From assembly GCF_000485595.1 (NCBI RefSeq), contig NW_014577066.1, positions 780,539 to 837,421 of the forward strand: a DNA stretch of 56,883 nt, given 5' to 3'. Source of the DNA: Priapulus caudatus (lineage: Eukaryota; Priapulida; Priapulimorpha; Priapulimorphida; Priapulidae). The number at the start of each line of letters is the position of its first letter. Within the stretch, counting starts at the first letter, position 1. Below are positions 1 through 12,512 of the stretch, in pieces. The position numbers and the translations under genes were made by a program. The notes beneath the pieces are model-generated. The model did not search any database. It saw nothing but the letters and a program-made list of their open reading frames with translations, and had not been told where the DNA came from.

Positions 1-345
1 GCACAGATCAGCAGTAAACACTAAACAATGGCACAGATCAGTAGAAGATACTAGACATTGACATAGATCAGCAGTAGACACTTAACAATGGCACAGATCA
101 GTAGAAGATACTAGACAATGACATAGATCAGCAGTAGACACTAAACAATGGCACAGATCAGTAGAAGATACTAGACATTGACATAGATCAGCAGTAGACA
201 CTAAACAATGGCACAGATCAGTAGAAGATACTAGACATTGACATAGATCAGCAGTAGACACTAAACAATGGCACAGATCAGTAGAAGATACTAGACAATG
301 GCACAGATCAGCAGTAGACACTAAACACAGACACAGATCAATGGT
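1..345. repeat. 60-bp satellite made of two related 30-mers
   Basis: Five to six direct copies with an exact 60-base period. Each holds ACATAGATCAGCAGTAGACA and GCACAGATCAGTAGAAGATA half-units. The array runs off the left window edge. The 30-base period is a multiple of three, so open frames through it are artefacts. Confidence 0.95.
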
Positions 346-660
346 AGACACAAAACACACATCACTGACAGACAACATACATGAGTACAGATCAGTGGCA
401 GAGACTAGACACATATCATTGACAGACAATATACGTGAGTACAGATCAGTGGCAGAGACTAGACACATGTATATCATTGACAGACAATATACCCGAGTAC
501 AGATCAGTGGCAGACACTAGACACATATCATTGACAGACAACATACACGAGTACAGATCAGTGGCAGACACTAGACGCATATCTTTGTCAGACAATATAC
601 ATGAGTCAGAGTCCAGATCAGTGGCAGAAGACTATACACAGATCAGTGGTAGACATTAGA
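346..660. repeat. Degenerate ~54-bp satellite related to the left array
   Basis: About five copies of a unit containing AGATCAGTGGCAGACACTAG, then ACACATATCATTGACAGACA and a GAGTAC end. The shared AGATCAG..AGACACTA core links it to the 60-bp satellite. Confidence 0.9.
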
Positions 661-2089
661 CACCGGCACAGGTCAGTTATGAACATGGATTAATATTTTT
701 TTCGTGTCATTTTTTATCTCACTGTTTATTTTAACCCTATTTGCAAGCATATAGTTAAAATCCCTCATATCTGCACCTTCACGTTCATCCTTATTGCCAG
801 GTTCTTCATCGGCAGCGCAGTTCCAGGCCACGAATTACCGAAACTGTTTACGACACTTCGCCGGCCTAGCTGATGGCAGCCGACCATTCTACCCTGCGGC
901 TCTGTTCCCATTTCTATCCCGCTCACTCCCAAACGACTGTCATGCCACGGAGCGTCCTGGCATCGTGCCCGCACCGGTTCCAAACCAGGAGCTCATCCCA
1001 CTTCCAGTCTTCCCTGCCGTGAAAGTGAATTACATCAGCGCACGATCAGACGGCGTGCAACGTGATAGAGTCCCTTTCTATGCGACTTCTATCATATAGC
1101 TCTTCAAAGTGAAGACTGCTTGGGCAGCGCGTAAACAACATGACACTCATGCCCGCGTTACCGCTACCAGGTGTCAGCACAGACAATGCCGCTCTCGTCG
1201 AGACCTCGGCGGATGTTTGCCCTGTCATCGACAACGGCCACTTATCTCACCGCACTCCGACTCCAAATATAGCCTCCATTGTATCTCATTACAGAAAAGC
1301 GAGCGTGACCCTCCGCAGCAACGGTGACACTCAGCCGGCGCTGGCGGCCATGTCGTAATGAAGGGTGCCGTGGTTGATGAGATGTCGGCTAACGTCTCGT
1401 ATTACCCGATTCTTTTTTCTCCGCCTTACAAAAGTTATCTCTCCAAGTTCGTCGGCGACAAAGAGACCATGGTAACCGAAGGCATGTCGCGTTTTTTTAC
1501 GAGGTGGTGCCGCGGTGCGATCGGCCGACCCTGCTCGGTGATCTCTCGCCGGGATCCTGAGACGAGCAAAAGACGAAAAAATTCCGCTCGACGCAGAGAA
1601 TGTGCAGCGTCGGCGCTGCGCAAAAGAGCGTGTGAGACACAGTTCAAGGTCAGTCAGCCAATAGTTTTTTTTAACAGGAATTCTTTCGCGCGACAAAAGA
1701 CGAAAAAAACTGGTTTAGCACATTAGGCGCAGCGGTGGTCGGCTAGAAAGCCGCGGGTGTGTTAAAAAATCCATATTTACAAATGGCTTTCAGAGAGAGG
1801 TTGACTGCACATCCCAGTAAGTGACAGCTGCGAATTAAGTCCCCATTAAAGGTCGTAGCATGTAATGTGGTGGCGGGTCAGAGAAAGGCCACGCAGACCA
1901 ACGGTCTCACAAAGTGGGCACATTTTCTACGACAAAGGTCTCCGGGGTGGGAATCTGTGGGTGGGCGTCTGGAACCCAGGATGATCATCATCTGAAATGT
2001 CTGACTGGCAAGAAAGAGATGACTCAAGCGAGCCAGGCCAGGAATGTGAGCAACAGCTCCACCCGTAACACCAAAACAGACCACCTGCC
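661..2089. other. Moderately GC-rich sequence, no confident gene
   Basis: Open frames occur on both strands (for example plus 794-1099 and plus 1140-1358) but none has recognisable domains, conserved motifs or paired splice sites. It may hold 3'-end exons or UTR of the minus-strand DOCK gene (candidate at 1497-1556). Confidence 0.4.
1497..1556 (-). CDS. Speculative last DOCK exon with stop codon
   Basis: A strong acceptor (pyrimidine run ending GCTCGTCTCAG) at 1557 opens 19 codons in the phase left by exon 41, DPGERSPSRVGRSHRGTTS then TAA. Composition suits the tail. A TTTATT at about 726-731 (AATAAA on the minus strand) could be a poly(A) signal. Short length makes chance agreement possible. 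Confidence 0.25.
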   Translation of the reverse strand, partial: DPGERSPSRVGRSHRGTTS

Positions 2090-2456
2090 GGTGGTGACAT
2101 TGCTGGTGACATTGCTAGTGACACTGCCTGTGACATTGCAAGTGACACTGCCTGTGAGATTGCCAGTGACACTGCCTGTGACAATGCCGGTTGACACTGC
2201 TGGTGACACTGCCGGTTAACACTGCTGGTGACACTGCCGGTGACACTGCTGGTGACACTGCTGGTGACACTGCCGGTTAACACTGCCGGTGACACTGCTG
2301 GTGACACTGCCGGTTAACACTGCCGGTGACACTGCTGGTGACACTGCCGGTTAACACTGCCGGTGACAATGCCAGTGACACTGGCGGTCAACACTGCCGG
2401 TGACAATGCCAGTGACACTGGCGGTCAACACTGCTGGTGACAATGCCGGTAACAGG
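2090..2456. repeat. 12-bp minisatellite
   Basis: About 30 tandem copies of a 12-mer near GTGACACTGCCG, with variants GTTAACACTGCT and GTGACAATGCCA. It ends about 30 bases from the candidate DOCK exon 41. Confidence 0.93.
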
Positions 2457-2487
2457 TGACACTATCATGTCTGAATCGGACTGTTAC

Positions 2488-2665
2488 CTGTGAGCTCCTG
2501 CGCTGTGTGACGATGGAGGCCAGAGACTCGCGCGTCTTCTTGCTCGGAGTCGACACCGTTCCCGCCTTCTTGTTCGGCGACTTTCCGGGAGTCTTCGTCG
2601 GAGCCCCCTTCACAAACGTATTCCCCAGGATCGTTCCGGGAGACTTGCCTGCCGTTAACGACACC
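2488..2665 (-). CDS. DOCK1: Probable DOCK exon 41: basic Ser/Pro/Lys C-terminal tail
   Basis: Acceptor TTGCTTCCAG and donor GTAACA bound 178 bases that join exon 40 in phase and stay open for 59 codons: [57 protein letters not shown]1/2/5 tails are likewise low-complexity, basic and Ser/Pro-rich; in DOCK1 they hold Crk-binding PxxP sites, but I see no clear PxxPxK match here. No homology proves it; the case rests on phase, splice sites and composition. Confidence 0.55.
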
Positions 2666-3774
2666 CTGGAAGCAACAAAGTTTCGTCACTGTGAACGCGA
2701 TAACAACCAGATGTGCAGAATGATGGATAGTTTGTCTCATCGCATTAACAAATCCTTTGCACTAGTCTGTGCTACAATGGTTACTTATGATAATTTCTCC
2801 TCATTTCTTTGCATGCATGTTCAGATACAGCTGGTAGGGTATGGATCCTGCTTGTAGAGTACATGGATGTACTTTAGGTTAATGTAATTTAGGTTTTGTA
2901 GGTTACGGACAATGCCTCAACCAAATTCATCTGATCTCTTCCTTCTACAATGGCCCCTCATTGTGGGGCCCCCACTTCTGTGGAAACCATTAAGAATATT
3001 ATACAAAAGATGATGAAAATTAATGGCAATTGAAAAGAGCTACTCATCCAAATGCGCTGGCAGTAAATGTACACTACTGCAAGTATAGATTTAGATGGAC
3101 TATGAATAGGTTTCATTATTAGTAAAGTGTCGAGTTTTCATAAAACACACAGACAAAACACAGAAAAACAGACACGCACACCTGCATGCACACCTCATAT
3201 GCATACACACACATACGTTAGTCATGCAAAATCTGCATAAGCAATATAAGAATTCAGACAACGTCTTAGACAACATACACCAAGCAAAGCGGCTCAACTT
3301 GCAAAAATATCAGTTTAGTAAAAACTAGGGTTACACTGCCACGGCCGTATGCAATCCTACTGAGTACTAGTTTATTCAAATATTATTATGATACGAGGTC
3401 ACAATTAGCTGAGAAATGTTAATACCAGGTTATTGGTATATATCAATTCAGGTTAATACATGAATGTCTGCTTAGCTGAAACTTTATGTGCACGCTGTAT
3501 GTAAATGACACACAGCTAGGTAAAACACGTAGGTAGCACACAATCATTTGCATAGAGTACATCTTACCTTGGCTAACCCAAAGATAACTTATCAAGGGCA
3601 TTAGGTGCGAGTGGAACATTAATAAGCTATTGCAGAGTTTATAACACACACACACACGCACACGCACACGCACATAAACTCACACAGGCCTGCCTACCTA
3701 CTGAACTAAGAATCAGGCACAAACACTGGCAGCAGCAGCACTACCACCAGCAGCAGTAGTAGCAGAAGCAGCAG

Positions 3775-3818
<44 letters not shown>

Positions 3819-4611
3819 GTAGTAGCAGCAGCAGTAACAGCAGCAGTAACAGCAGCAGTAGTATCAACAGTAGTATCAGCAGCAGCAGTAACCAGCAACA
3901 GCAGCAGTAATCAGCAGCAGCATCAGCGCCTAGCAGCAGCAACATCAGCACCATGACATTGCCCATTGTAGGTACACCTACCACCAAAAATACCAACCAC
4001 CCACCACGACACCAGCAGCAGTAACATTAGCAGATTTACATCTCCTTAACCCACTATAAGGGGGGGGGTAGGGAAGTTAATGCAATTAGGTTAACATTTT
4101 ACATTACGTAAAAGAGAGTACCACCCACAACGGTGGCAGGAGCAGCAGCATACTGGCCCAGACCTTGCCCACTGTAGATACACTTACTTTCCCCCCAAAG
4201 AAAACACCAACCACTCACCACGACAACAGCATCAGTAACACTAACAGTAGCAAATTTACATGTTCTTTACTCACTATGGGGGGAGTGTAGGTAAGTAAAT
4301 AAAAAAAAGTATAAAATTCATATGATTTCATTATTTAAAAGAGAGTACCCCCCATCAGCCCCGAGAGCAACAGCAGCAGCAGTAGCAGCATCAGCAACAA
4401 GAACAACAGCAGCAGCAGTAGTAGCAGCAGTGACAAGAACAACAGCAGCAGCAGTAGTAGCAGCAGCAACAAGAACAACAGCAGCAGCAGTAGTAGCAGC
4501 AGCGACAAGAACAACAGCAGCAGCAGTAGTAGCAGCAGCAACAAGAACAACAGCAGCAGCAGTAGTAGCAGCATGCTGCTGCTGCTACTACTGCTACTTC
4601 TGTGGTTGCTC

Positions 4612-4649
<38 letters not shown>

Positions 4650-7600
4650 ACTACTACTACTACTCCTGCTGCTGTTACTTTTGCTGCTGCTCCTGTTACT
4701 GCTGCTGCTGCTGGTGCTGCCGCCACCGCTGCTATTGTCGCGGAACAGCAGAAGTAGCAGCAAGTAGCGGGAGCAGCAGGAACAGCAGCAGGAGCAGCAG
4801 GAGCAGCAGGAACAGCAGTAGCAGTAACAGCAGCAAGAGCAGCAGTAGCAGGAGCAGCAGGAGCAGCAGGAGCAGCAGTAGCAGCAGCAGTAGTACTAAC
4901 AGCATCAGCCGGCAGCGTTTCCGCCCGCGTTCACCACTGCCAAACACGCCACCCACCAAGTGCCAGCCATGGCATACATGGCAGCTAGCTGCGTGTGCTT
5001 GCACAGACTCGCATGAGACAGCCTTCCCTCTCTCTCCCTCCCGAGCGTCAGCGCGTTAACCAGACTACGTAACGAGGCCAGCGACACGCGTTCAAGTCAA
5101 ATAGCACAGCGCTGACGCGAAGATGACCAGCGATTATCTGCACTCTGCTAACGTCATCAGAGTAAGCATTAGGTGGACTAAACGTACCTTCGGCACGTAA
5201 TTGGAATGAAGGACTGGTACACTGCCGGTTAGCTACTCCTGAATGGGCTGCTCGGCCAGTATGGATCCCCTTATATAGACTCCTATTGCAGGTAAACTCC
5301 CCCCTGGAATGGAACCCTGCTTTATTTTCCCCTGAAGAGAATGTTGGTGCACCACGCAGTTTTTATCACCTCTTCCACGTTAAATGTGACAATGGTCCAT
5401 CAACGGCCATCTCTACCAGTATTTCACAAAGCATGGACGGTCAGGACAAAATTCTGTCACTGCCGGCATTACCATTTCTGATTATACCGCTTCGAGTGTA
5501 GAGAAAGGCTTGAACACGCGGTACCCCCATCCCCTTCTGATCTCTGGACAGCTTATTACACCCCGTGGGCTCAATTGTCGCGCCCGTTACATAGCCGCGT
5601 CTTACGCGCCAATGCTCGGATCGGGAAACGGAACTCAGTATGAACACTAATCCGCACTCAAGACAACACATTCCGTGTATGAAGCAATATCAGATGTACC
5701 TTACCGATCGCTTGCCACTAGTTATCAGACTACAAATAGGAAAGAAACAAAAGAGCAAATATTAGTGAAGCGCATGAATATGCCGCTAGAGCGCACGCAT
5801 TTCATCGGGTTGCCGATTATCGCTCATTCTGAACGAAATCTGCACTCTTGTACGCATGCTAGTAGTTCATGCCAGTCGTTAAAATAAGAAGTATTTGCTG
5901 ATATTCATGCTAGTAGTTAAACTGTAGTTAAATGCTAGTAGATATAATGGTGGCAGTTAATACTACTAGTCACTGCATTCCACAGCCGTCTATATGAGTA
6001 TAGTTAACACTAATAGTTCATGCTAGTAGTTGATAGCAGCTGAAAAATAGATAGTTGATATATAGAAAAAAGTGACATTTCAATGAGAGAAATTTCTTAA
6101 CATCAAGGACATTTAGAACATCGGATAGATATCTGGAACGCATCATTTAGAATGTCGTATTACATACACGCAAATATACACAAGGATACGATATGCAGTT
6201 TGGCTATGCACAGATCCTGTATCTGTACCTTTCTTTCTCCCCCTCTCTCTTCCCCTCGCTTCTTTCACCACTTTCCCCATCTCTGCCCCCTCTCTCACAC
6301 ACCTTTTCTCTCTCTCTCTCTCACTCGAAAAAGAAGAAGAAGAAGATAATGAGACAGCAATATTATTAAATGGTGATCTTTGGGAAAATTAAGCACGTTC
6401 TTTAAGAAGAATCTACTTGCCAATAACAACGTCGTTTAGATTTGAGTCTTAAAGAACCTATTAAGGCATGACCTGTCACTGTGTGGTAATCCATTCAAGA
6501 ATGAATTTACCTTAAAAAAAACCTGGACTTATACAAGAAAAATAGCTGTCAAGGTAAAATCGGGTTTAAACACATCGACTAGATTGAAAGGCTTGAAAAA
6601 TAAAGAAAGGAATATTTTGAGAAACAAGTTTAACAGCCATGGGCTTTTAGTATTTACTGACTTTTTAAACCAATTTGGGCCAACAAACTCACCACATTAA
6701 ACCCTTTCTATAGAAAAATGTGAAAAAGGGTAAAGCACGCCCCAAAGCGATGTCTACACAAGATTGAGAAAAGAGTTCAAACGATCGCCGACTGCAAAAT
6801 TATTGTAAAGAAAACGTTTCTGGGCAGACTTAAAAAAACAAGACTTTAAAAAAATCTCGGGAATTTTTCGAGTTGTATTCAAACTTGTTTGCCAAGATGT
6901 GCTGCTTGCTGACCATAAAGATTGCTTCCGGCACTTCAGCATCACATCAATGCCACACAACGGTGAGAAAACGTGATCCGACACATCTAATACTGCACCA
7001 CGAGGGCGATAACTACACCTTACCTAGATGAGGCAACGACCGCTGCAGTCGCAACGACTGCGAGATCACGAGCGTAAACAAGTGCCGCAGTGCGACAGGG
7101 CTCATCTGGTGTCTGGTGTTCTGCTGATAAATTCATTTGTGCATAGCAAGACGTCTTATACGTAAGTCTTCTTTATTCTTGTTTGACTTTCGTAGCGAAT
7201 TCGAACAAATATATCAGCTACACTTTTGCAACCACCTAATCTCTATGGGCTAATTCTATTAACAAGAACAACAATAACAATTCAAATACAAGTTAATGAA
7301 TGAATGATGAATGAAAATAATGAATGACATTGACGTTGACATAAAAGATTTCAACATATGAGCATGGATCTCCAAGTTTAATTAGAAAGGGCGGGGCGGT
7401 CCTTCTCTTCCACCTCCCTCCCCACTGCGTCCCACCTCCCTCCCTCCTGCCTCTCACCTCCCTCCCCCTGCCTCCCACTTCACTCCCCTTGCCTCTCACT
7501 TCCACCCCTTACCTCCCGTGCCACGCACAACCTAATTGTACCCCGTTTCCCGCTCGCATACACACCGTATCACCGTTTTCCTGTCCCCGTCTCAATTTAC

Positions 7601-10600
7601 TACTCTCTCTCTCTCTCTCTCTTAATTATATAAATTAAAAAAAAAACCAGCGATGATGCCTTTTACTGCCCCCCTCAATAATACTTCGTTCCTATGCCCC
7701 TGAGTGTAACAGCCATATAAATAATAATATATAGTGTCTCTAATATTTCTATGGTAACAGCTTATGTTCGCATAACTGGTAAATGGATACGCACGACCAT
7801 AGCTACATGATATATGTTAAAGCAATTATTGCGAGAATTTTCCAGTGTTTTCACCACTTTCCTGACACCTACCGTTATTGCTTGAGTAACAGCAATTGTC
7901 TAGAGTAACAATAAAATGTCTTAGAACGTTCGTATTCACCAAAATCTGCCCGTTTCGAACTAGTTTCGTAAACATTCGTTTTCTGTTATCTTGAACTAGG
8001 AGGAAGTGTGGATTAGCTTATGGCGCCACCGCTTATCTGCCATAGACAAAGCATGGCTCTCTCAAATCATGCACTTGTTTTCAATTAATCACCGACACAA
8101 ATACAAGTTTATCAATTCTGCCATTAGGCATTGTCGCGACACGATAAAATGCATTGCTGTTACGATGTGTTCATATCCAATTTTCTATGCTATAACTGCA
8201 TAAAAACTTAGTATTTTTAATGTTGGTGTAATCAGTGATATTTTCGCTGTCAGGTGAAACTATATTCAGCTATATTTAGTTTTTCTGAGCAAAAATCTCG
8301 CAATAGTCATTTTAAGATTCAAGATGAAAAGTAAATATATATTATATGGTACTAGTTATTATTTATTCGTTTTAACAAAGTTACATGAGAATAAAATCTA
8401 ATTTAAACTAGGCCTATAGTTGCCGCGAGATGGCACGTGCAAGTGTAATCAATAATCAAAGATGGCATGGCCCTTCTTGAGATACCCTAACTAGCTCCCT
8501 GGGGAGTTGCTGAAATCCTACAGGCTAAAATCCAAGTAAGTATATTCAGGCAGGTGATAATTTCGCTCAGCTGTGGGTTAACACATGTGCATTGCAGGTT
8601 GGCAGGCAACAATTATGATTAGAAGAGTGCCAGCCATGGGCTGCCCCGTGTTTTTGCCTACCCACGTGAGCATTCACTGATTCAGCCTTCAGGGTGCTAT
8701 AGACAGACTGCTTTAGAAAATAATATGATTTAAGGAGCGTAAACCTTGTTCAACAAACATTTGCCTTTGCAATTAAACTGTGGAACTGTAGCCTCACATT
8801 CACACAGGTATGGGCTCTAATAATAGCAAAAGCAGTTCAGTCCTTTGTTAACAGTCAACAAATCAATGTTTAACCTTCCTCTTGAGGGTCAAAAGGTTAT
8901 CCGACACTTACTCTTCGCATGTCAGCGGAAAGTACATTTCATGGTCCTTTCAATAAAGCCATAAAAATGGTAGGTCACCGGTGGAACAAATTTTTTTTTC
9001 AATCGCTCTGTCAGACCATGTCCTCAGAAAATGTCTAAAATCTGCCCTGTGCCCCATTGACCTTTGACCTGTGACCTCCAATTTCGGCACAGTGATGGCT
9101 TTCCTACCATGATACTATACACCGACTATCACGAGACTAGGTCGAGCCGTTTAGATTTGTGCCGCAATTCTGCATTTCCTCCTTATACCTTAAGTTAAGG
9201 TGGGAATGTTCCCCCTTCTTTTACACCTCTTGACCTCCAGCTTCGCCATCCCAACTCGTTTTGACGATCCCCCCCCCACGTCCTAAATATCGTGACACTA
9301 CGTCGAGCGGTTAAGATTTGTGCCCAACTGTTGACGCACGGACGCACGGACGCACGGCCGGACGGACGCTCGCTCATGCGATTCTACAAGCTGCATCTGA
9401 CTATGTCAGATGAGCTAAAAAGCAGACACATGAGAAACGCCCAATCAGCTTTCCTACGCGCATTGATGATGCCGCTGAGCACAGATAGATCTCTGAGTTA
9501 GGGGCGTCATGATGAGTGCTACCGCCGTGTACACTAGAATTGGTAGACTGTCATGCTAACACTCAATTATACAATCTTTGCCAAAAGAGATTCCCCAATC
9601 AGGGCTTCATGACAGCAAATGCTAAAGGTAGCTAGAAGGGGGTAGCTTACTCTGCTATGTCAGGGTTGGAGGCATTGGCAAAGGCCTCGGTCAGATTCTC
9701 CAGGCTCATCTGTGAGCCGGCGGCGACCTTTTTCATGCGCGTCGGCAGTGTCTTGTAGTGCCTGAACTTACCCAGTCGCGGCTGCAACACGCACACAGTG
9801 TGCACACAATGAGGACACGATTTTCACAGTGGATTACCTTCTATTGACTTTAAACTAACTTGCATTATCGCTGTATTAAGTGAACTAATGCTGACTGAAA
9901 TATTAACATAATATCGACTAAAATATCGACCAACTTACATTAGCCCTGTATCAGCTCTACATTCAACTTTCATATTGATATTCTCGTGTTTATATTTTCA
10001 ACTGTTTGTTTTTTAAAAGCTGGGTTATATGGGTTACACCTAACCTGTCTCACATAGAGAAAGTTTCCCGTGTTATACCGCATGTTATTGAAATCACTAG
10101 CTAAAGCTACCTTCTTGCCATATTTCGGCTCAATGTGATTTCTCAGCTCATCGAAGCAGGTCTCCATCTTCAGATGAAGTGGCATCATGTTTTCTGTGAT
10201 CTTCGACTCATGTACCTCAATCCCAGCTTCCAGGTAAGGAATCTGTGCAGACAAACAAATGCAATATAGGCATCTATCATGTTTACATCTCCTACTCATC
10301 ATCACACCGAATTAATACTACAGTATTAATCATGCAGTCTCACGCTTAAACGAGCACAGAATCAATACCCCAATCTCCCTTACACTCTGAGCTTACAGAA
10401 CAATGGGAACCATCTAAAATTAGACAATCAAGATTACACACTGACTACGCAGACCGTCTCAATCCATTTAATTTACACAAAGGCACGAAAAACACTCTGT
10501 TTGGGTTGAAATCAAGCCAATTTGCGCTAGAAATTACGAGAGGTGACTGAAGCATGTAGCAGCATTGTCGGGAGAGAGGGAGGGGTGAGGTGTTTACCTG

Positions 10601-12477
10601 CGCAGCAATGAGGTCCTTGAGTTTATGCACTTTGTCTCCATCATCCGGATGCTTCTCCAGGTACTCTGCTGTGAAGAACGCCTGAAACGCACAGACGATA
10701 TTAATCACAGCTTATAATTATATTACTGCTGACTCACGCACCGCGCCATAGATTTTACATTACGGTTAGAACACACCTGGGAATCGTTACATACCCGCGC
10801 TCCGTGAACCTTAGACCCTTCCCCTTCATCGTGACCCCAGCGGCTCCCCACGCGCGTGCGACCCCCCCCATGTCACTCCCCTGAATGCCACTCCCACGCA
10901 TGCCATCCCCGTACGCGTGCGACCCGCGCCACACTCACGTCCTCGTAGTTGCGGATGCCGCCCATGACGGCAGCGTCGACGATGCCGTTCAGCATCATAC
11001 TGATTGGGTTGACGGGCAGCGTCATGTCCTGCTGGTGCTGCTTCACCATCTGCCTCAGCTTCGTGTTCGTGTTCTCCATCGTCTCGATCGCATTCTCGAG
11101 CGGCGTCACCTCGTGCTGAAATCGACAACCGCGCGTCAGTGAACGCCAGAGGGCGCCTCGGGAGGCCGGCGACGTCTTCGGCGATGCGAGAACCGCACGT
11201 CAGTGAACACCAGAGGGCGCCGCGGGAGGCCGGCGACGTCTTCGGCGGGCGCAGCGAGAATCGGGGCGCCACAATGGGGCACGCGATCGCGAGAGAACTG
11301 AACGGGAAGCTGGTACAGAGTTTTTGGTTTATGATGTTGATTACTCGATAGTCGCACTACTTATTTACGCGCAGTTCTTGCAAGGCTATACTATATTTGT
11401 AGCAAATGTTCTTATAACTTTGATATTTTTTAGAATTAGCAATTAAATTTAAAGTTTAAAAAGAGGTTTGCAATGGTGCACGCTGAGATTTTGTGCTGTA
11501 ATTTAAGTACAAACAAAGGTGACAATTATTTCCAGCTATCACCAGATAAAGTTAATGTGTCAAATGTCTAAAGTCTTCTTGGCATAACATAATATTTATT
11601 TTACATATAGTTAACACACACACGCACGCACGCACACACACATGCACACGCAAACATATATATCTGTGTTTTGGGGACTTAATGGGTTTGAACGACACTC
11701 TATATATCAGTTGAACGGAATTGTTTCGAGTGCAACTGCAAGCTCGTGGTAAGACAAGCATGGCACCTGGGTGGACTTCTAGCAATCTATGGATATTGAA
11801 CAGGTGAAATATCGTCTCCATTTCAAACGAAAATGGGAGAGAAAAAAACAGGCTATTTTAAACATCGGCTGTTTGTCACTATTCAAGGACATGTCATAGA
11901 GGTCTTTGCACTATCAACCACAGTCTCTGTCTGTCTGTGTCTGCCTGCTTTCCTGCCTGCCTGCTGCCTGCCTGCTTGCCTGCCTGCCTGCTGCCTGCTG
12001 CCTGCCTGTCTGTCTGTCGCTCTCACTCCCTCTGCCATCGCTTTCTCTCTCTCGCTCTCTCATCACCTTCTCAACCAGCGTGCACGCATGGTCCCCGGGT
12101 TTGGTGAGATACCCGCCCATAGTTCCGGACACAGAATTTCTCCTCTAGGCAACAGGCCGGTTTCTTGCTCGGCGACAGTAAATTCTGCGGCGGCCGAGTA
12201 ACCGTGGGTAACCGGTGCGCGTGGGGGCGGGGTGCGCGCGCTGGTGTCGCAACGTCTGCGCGCATTCAAAAGGCGAGCGCATTCCTTCCGCACACCGGCG
12301 GGGTAAACACGTGCAACCGCAGCACGCGCGCGAAAATAAGATTTTCTTCTGCATGACAGACGAGAACCTGACTACCGTCCCGGGGGCTGACAAGTTGACA
12401 GAGTGACGCGGCCTGACAGGCAGAGCTAGACACTTAATTCTGCAGCAGCGGCATTCCTCGTGCTGCGACGATCATCG

Positions 12478-12512
<35 letters not shown>

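Noticed and set aside
1-660. CRISPR-like regular repeats
   Set aside because: Units are directly adjacent with no unique spacers, and the genome is eukaryotic.
794-1358. Plus-strand open frames of 101 and 72 codons as a separate gene
   Set aside because: Several frames are open on both strands in this GC-richer patch; none shows conserved motifs.
3706-5059. Long open frames of poly-Leu, poly-Ser, poly-Ala and Cys/Tyr repeats
   Set aside because: They follow triplet microsatellites, are open in several frames at once and have no unique sequence or splice context.
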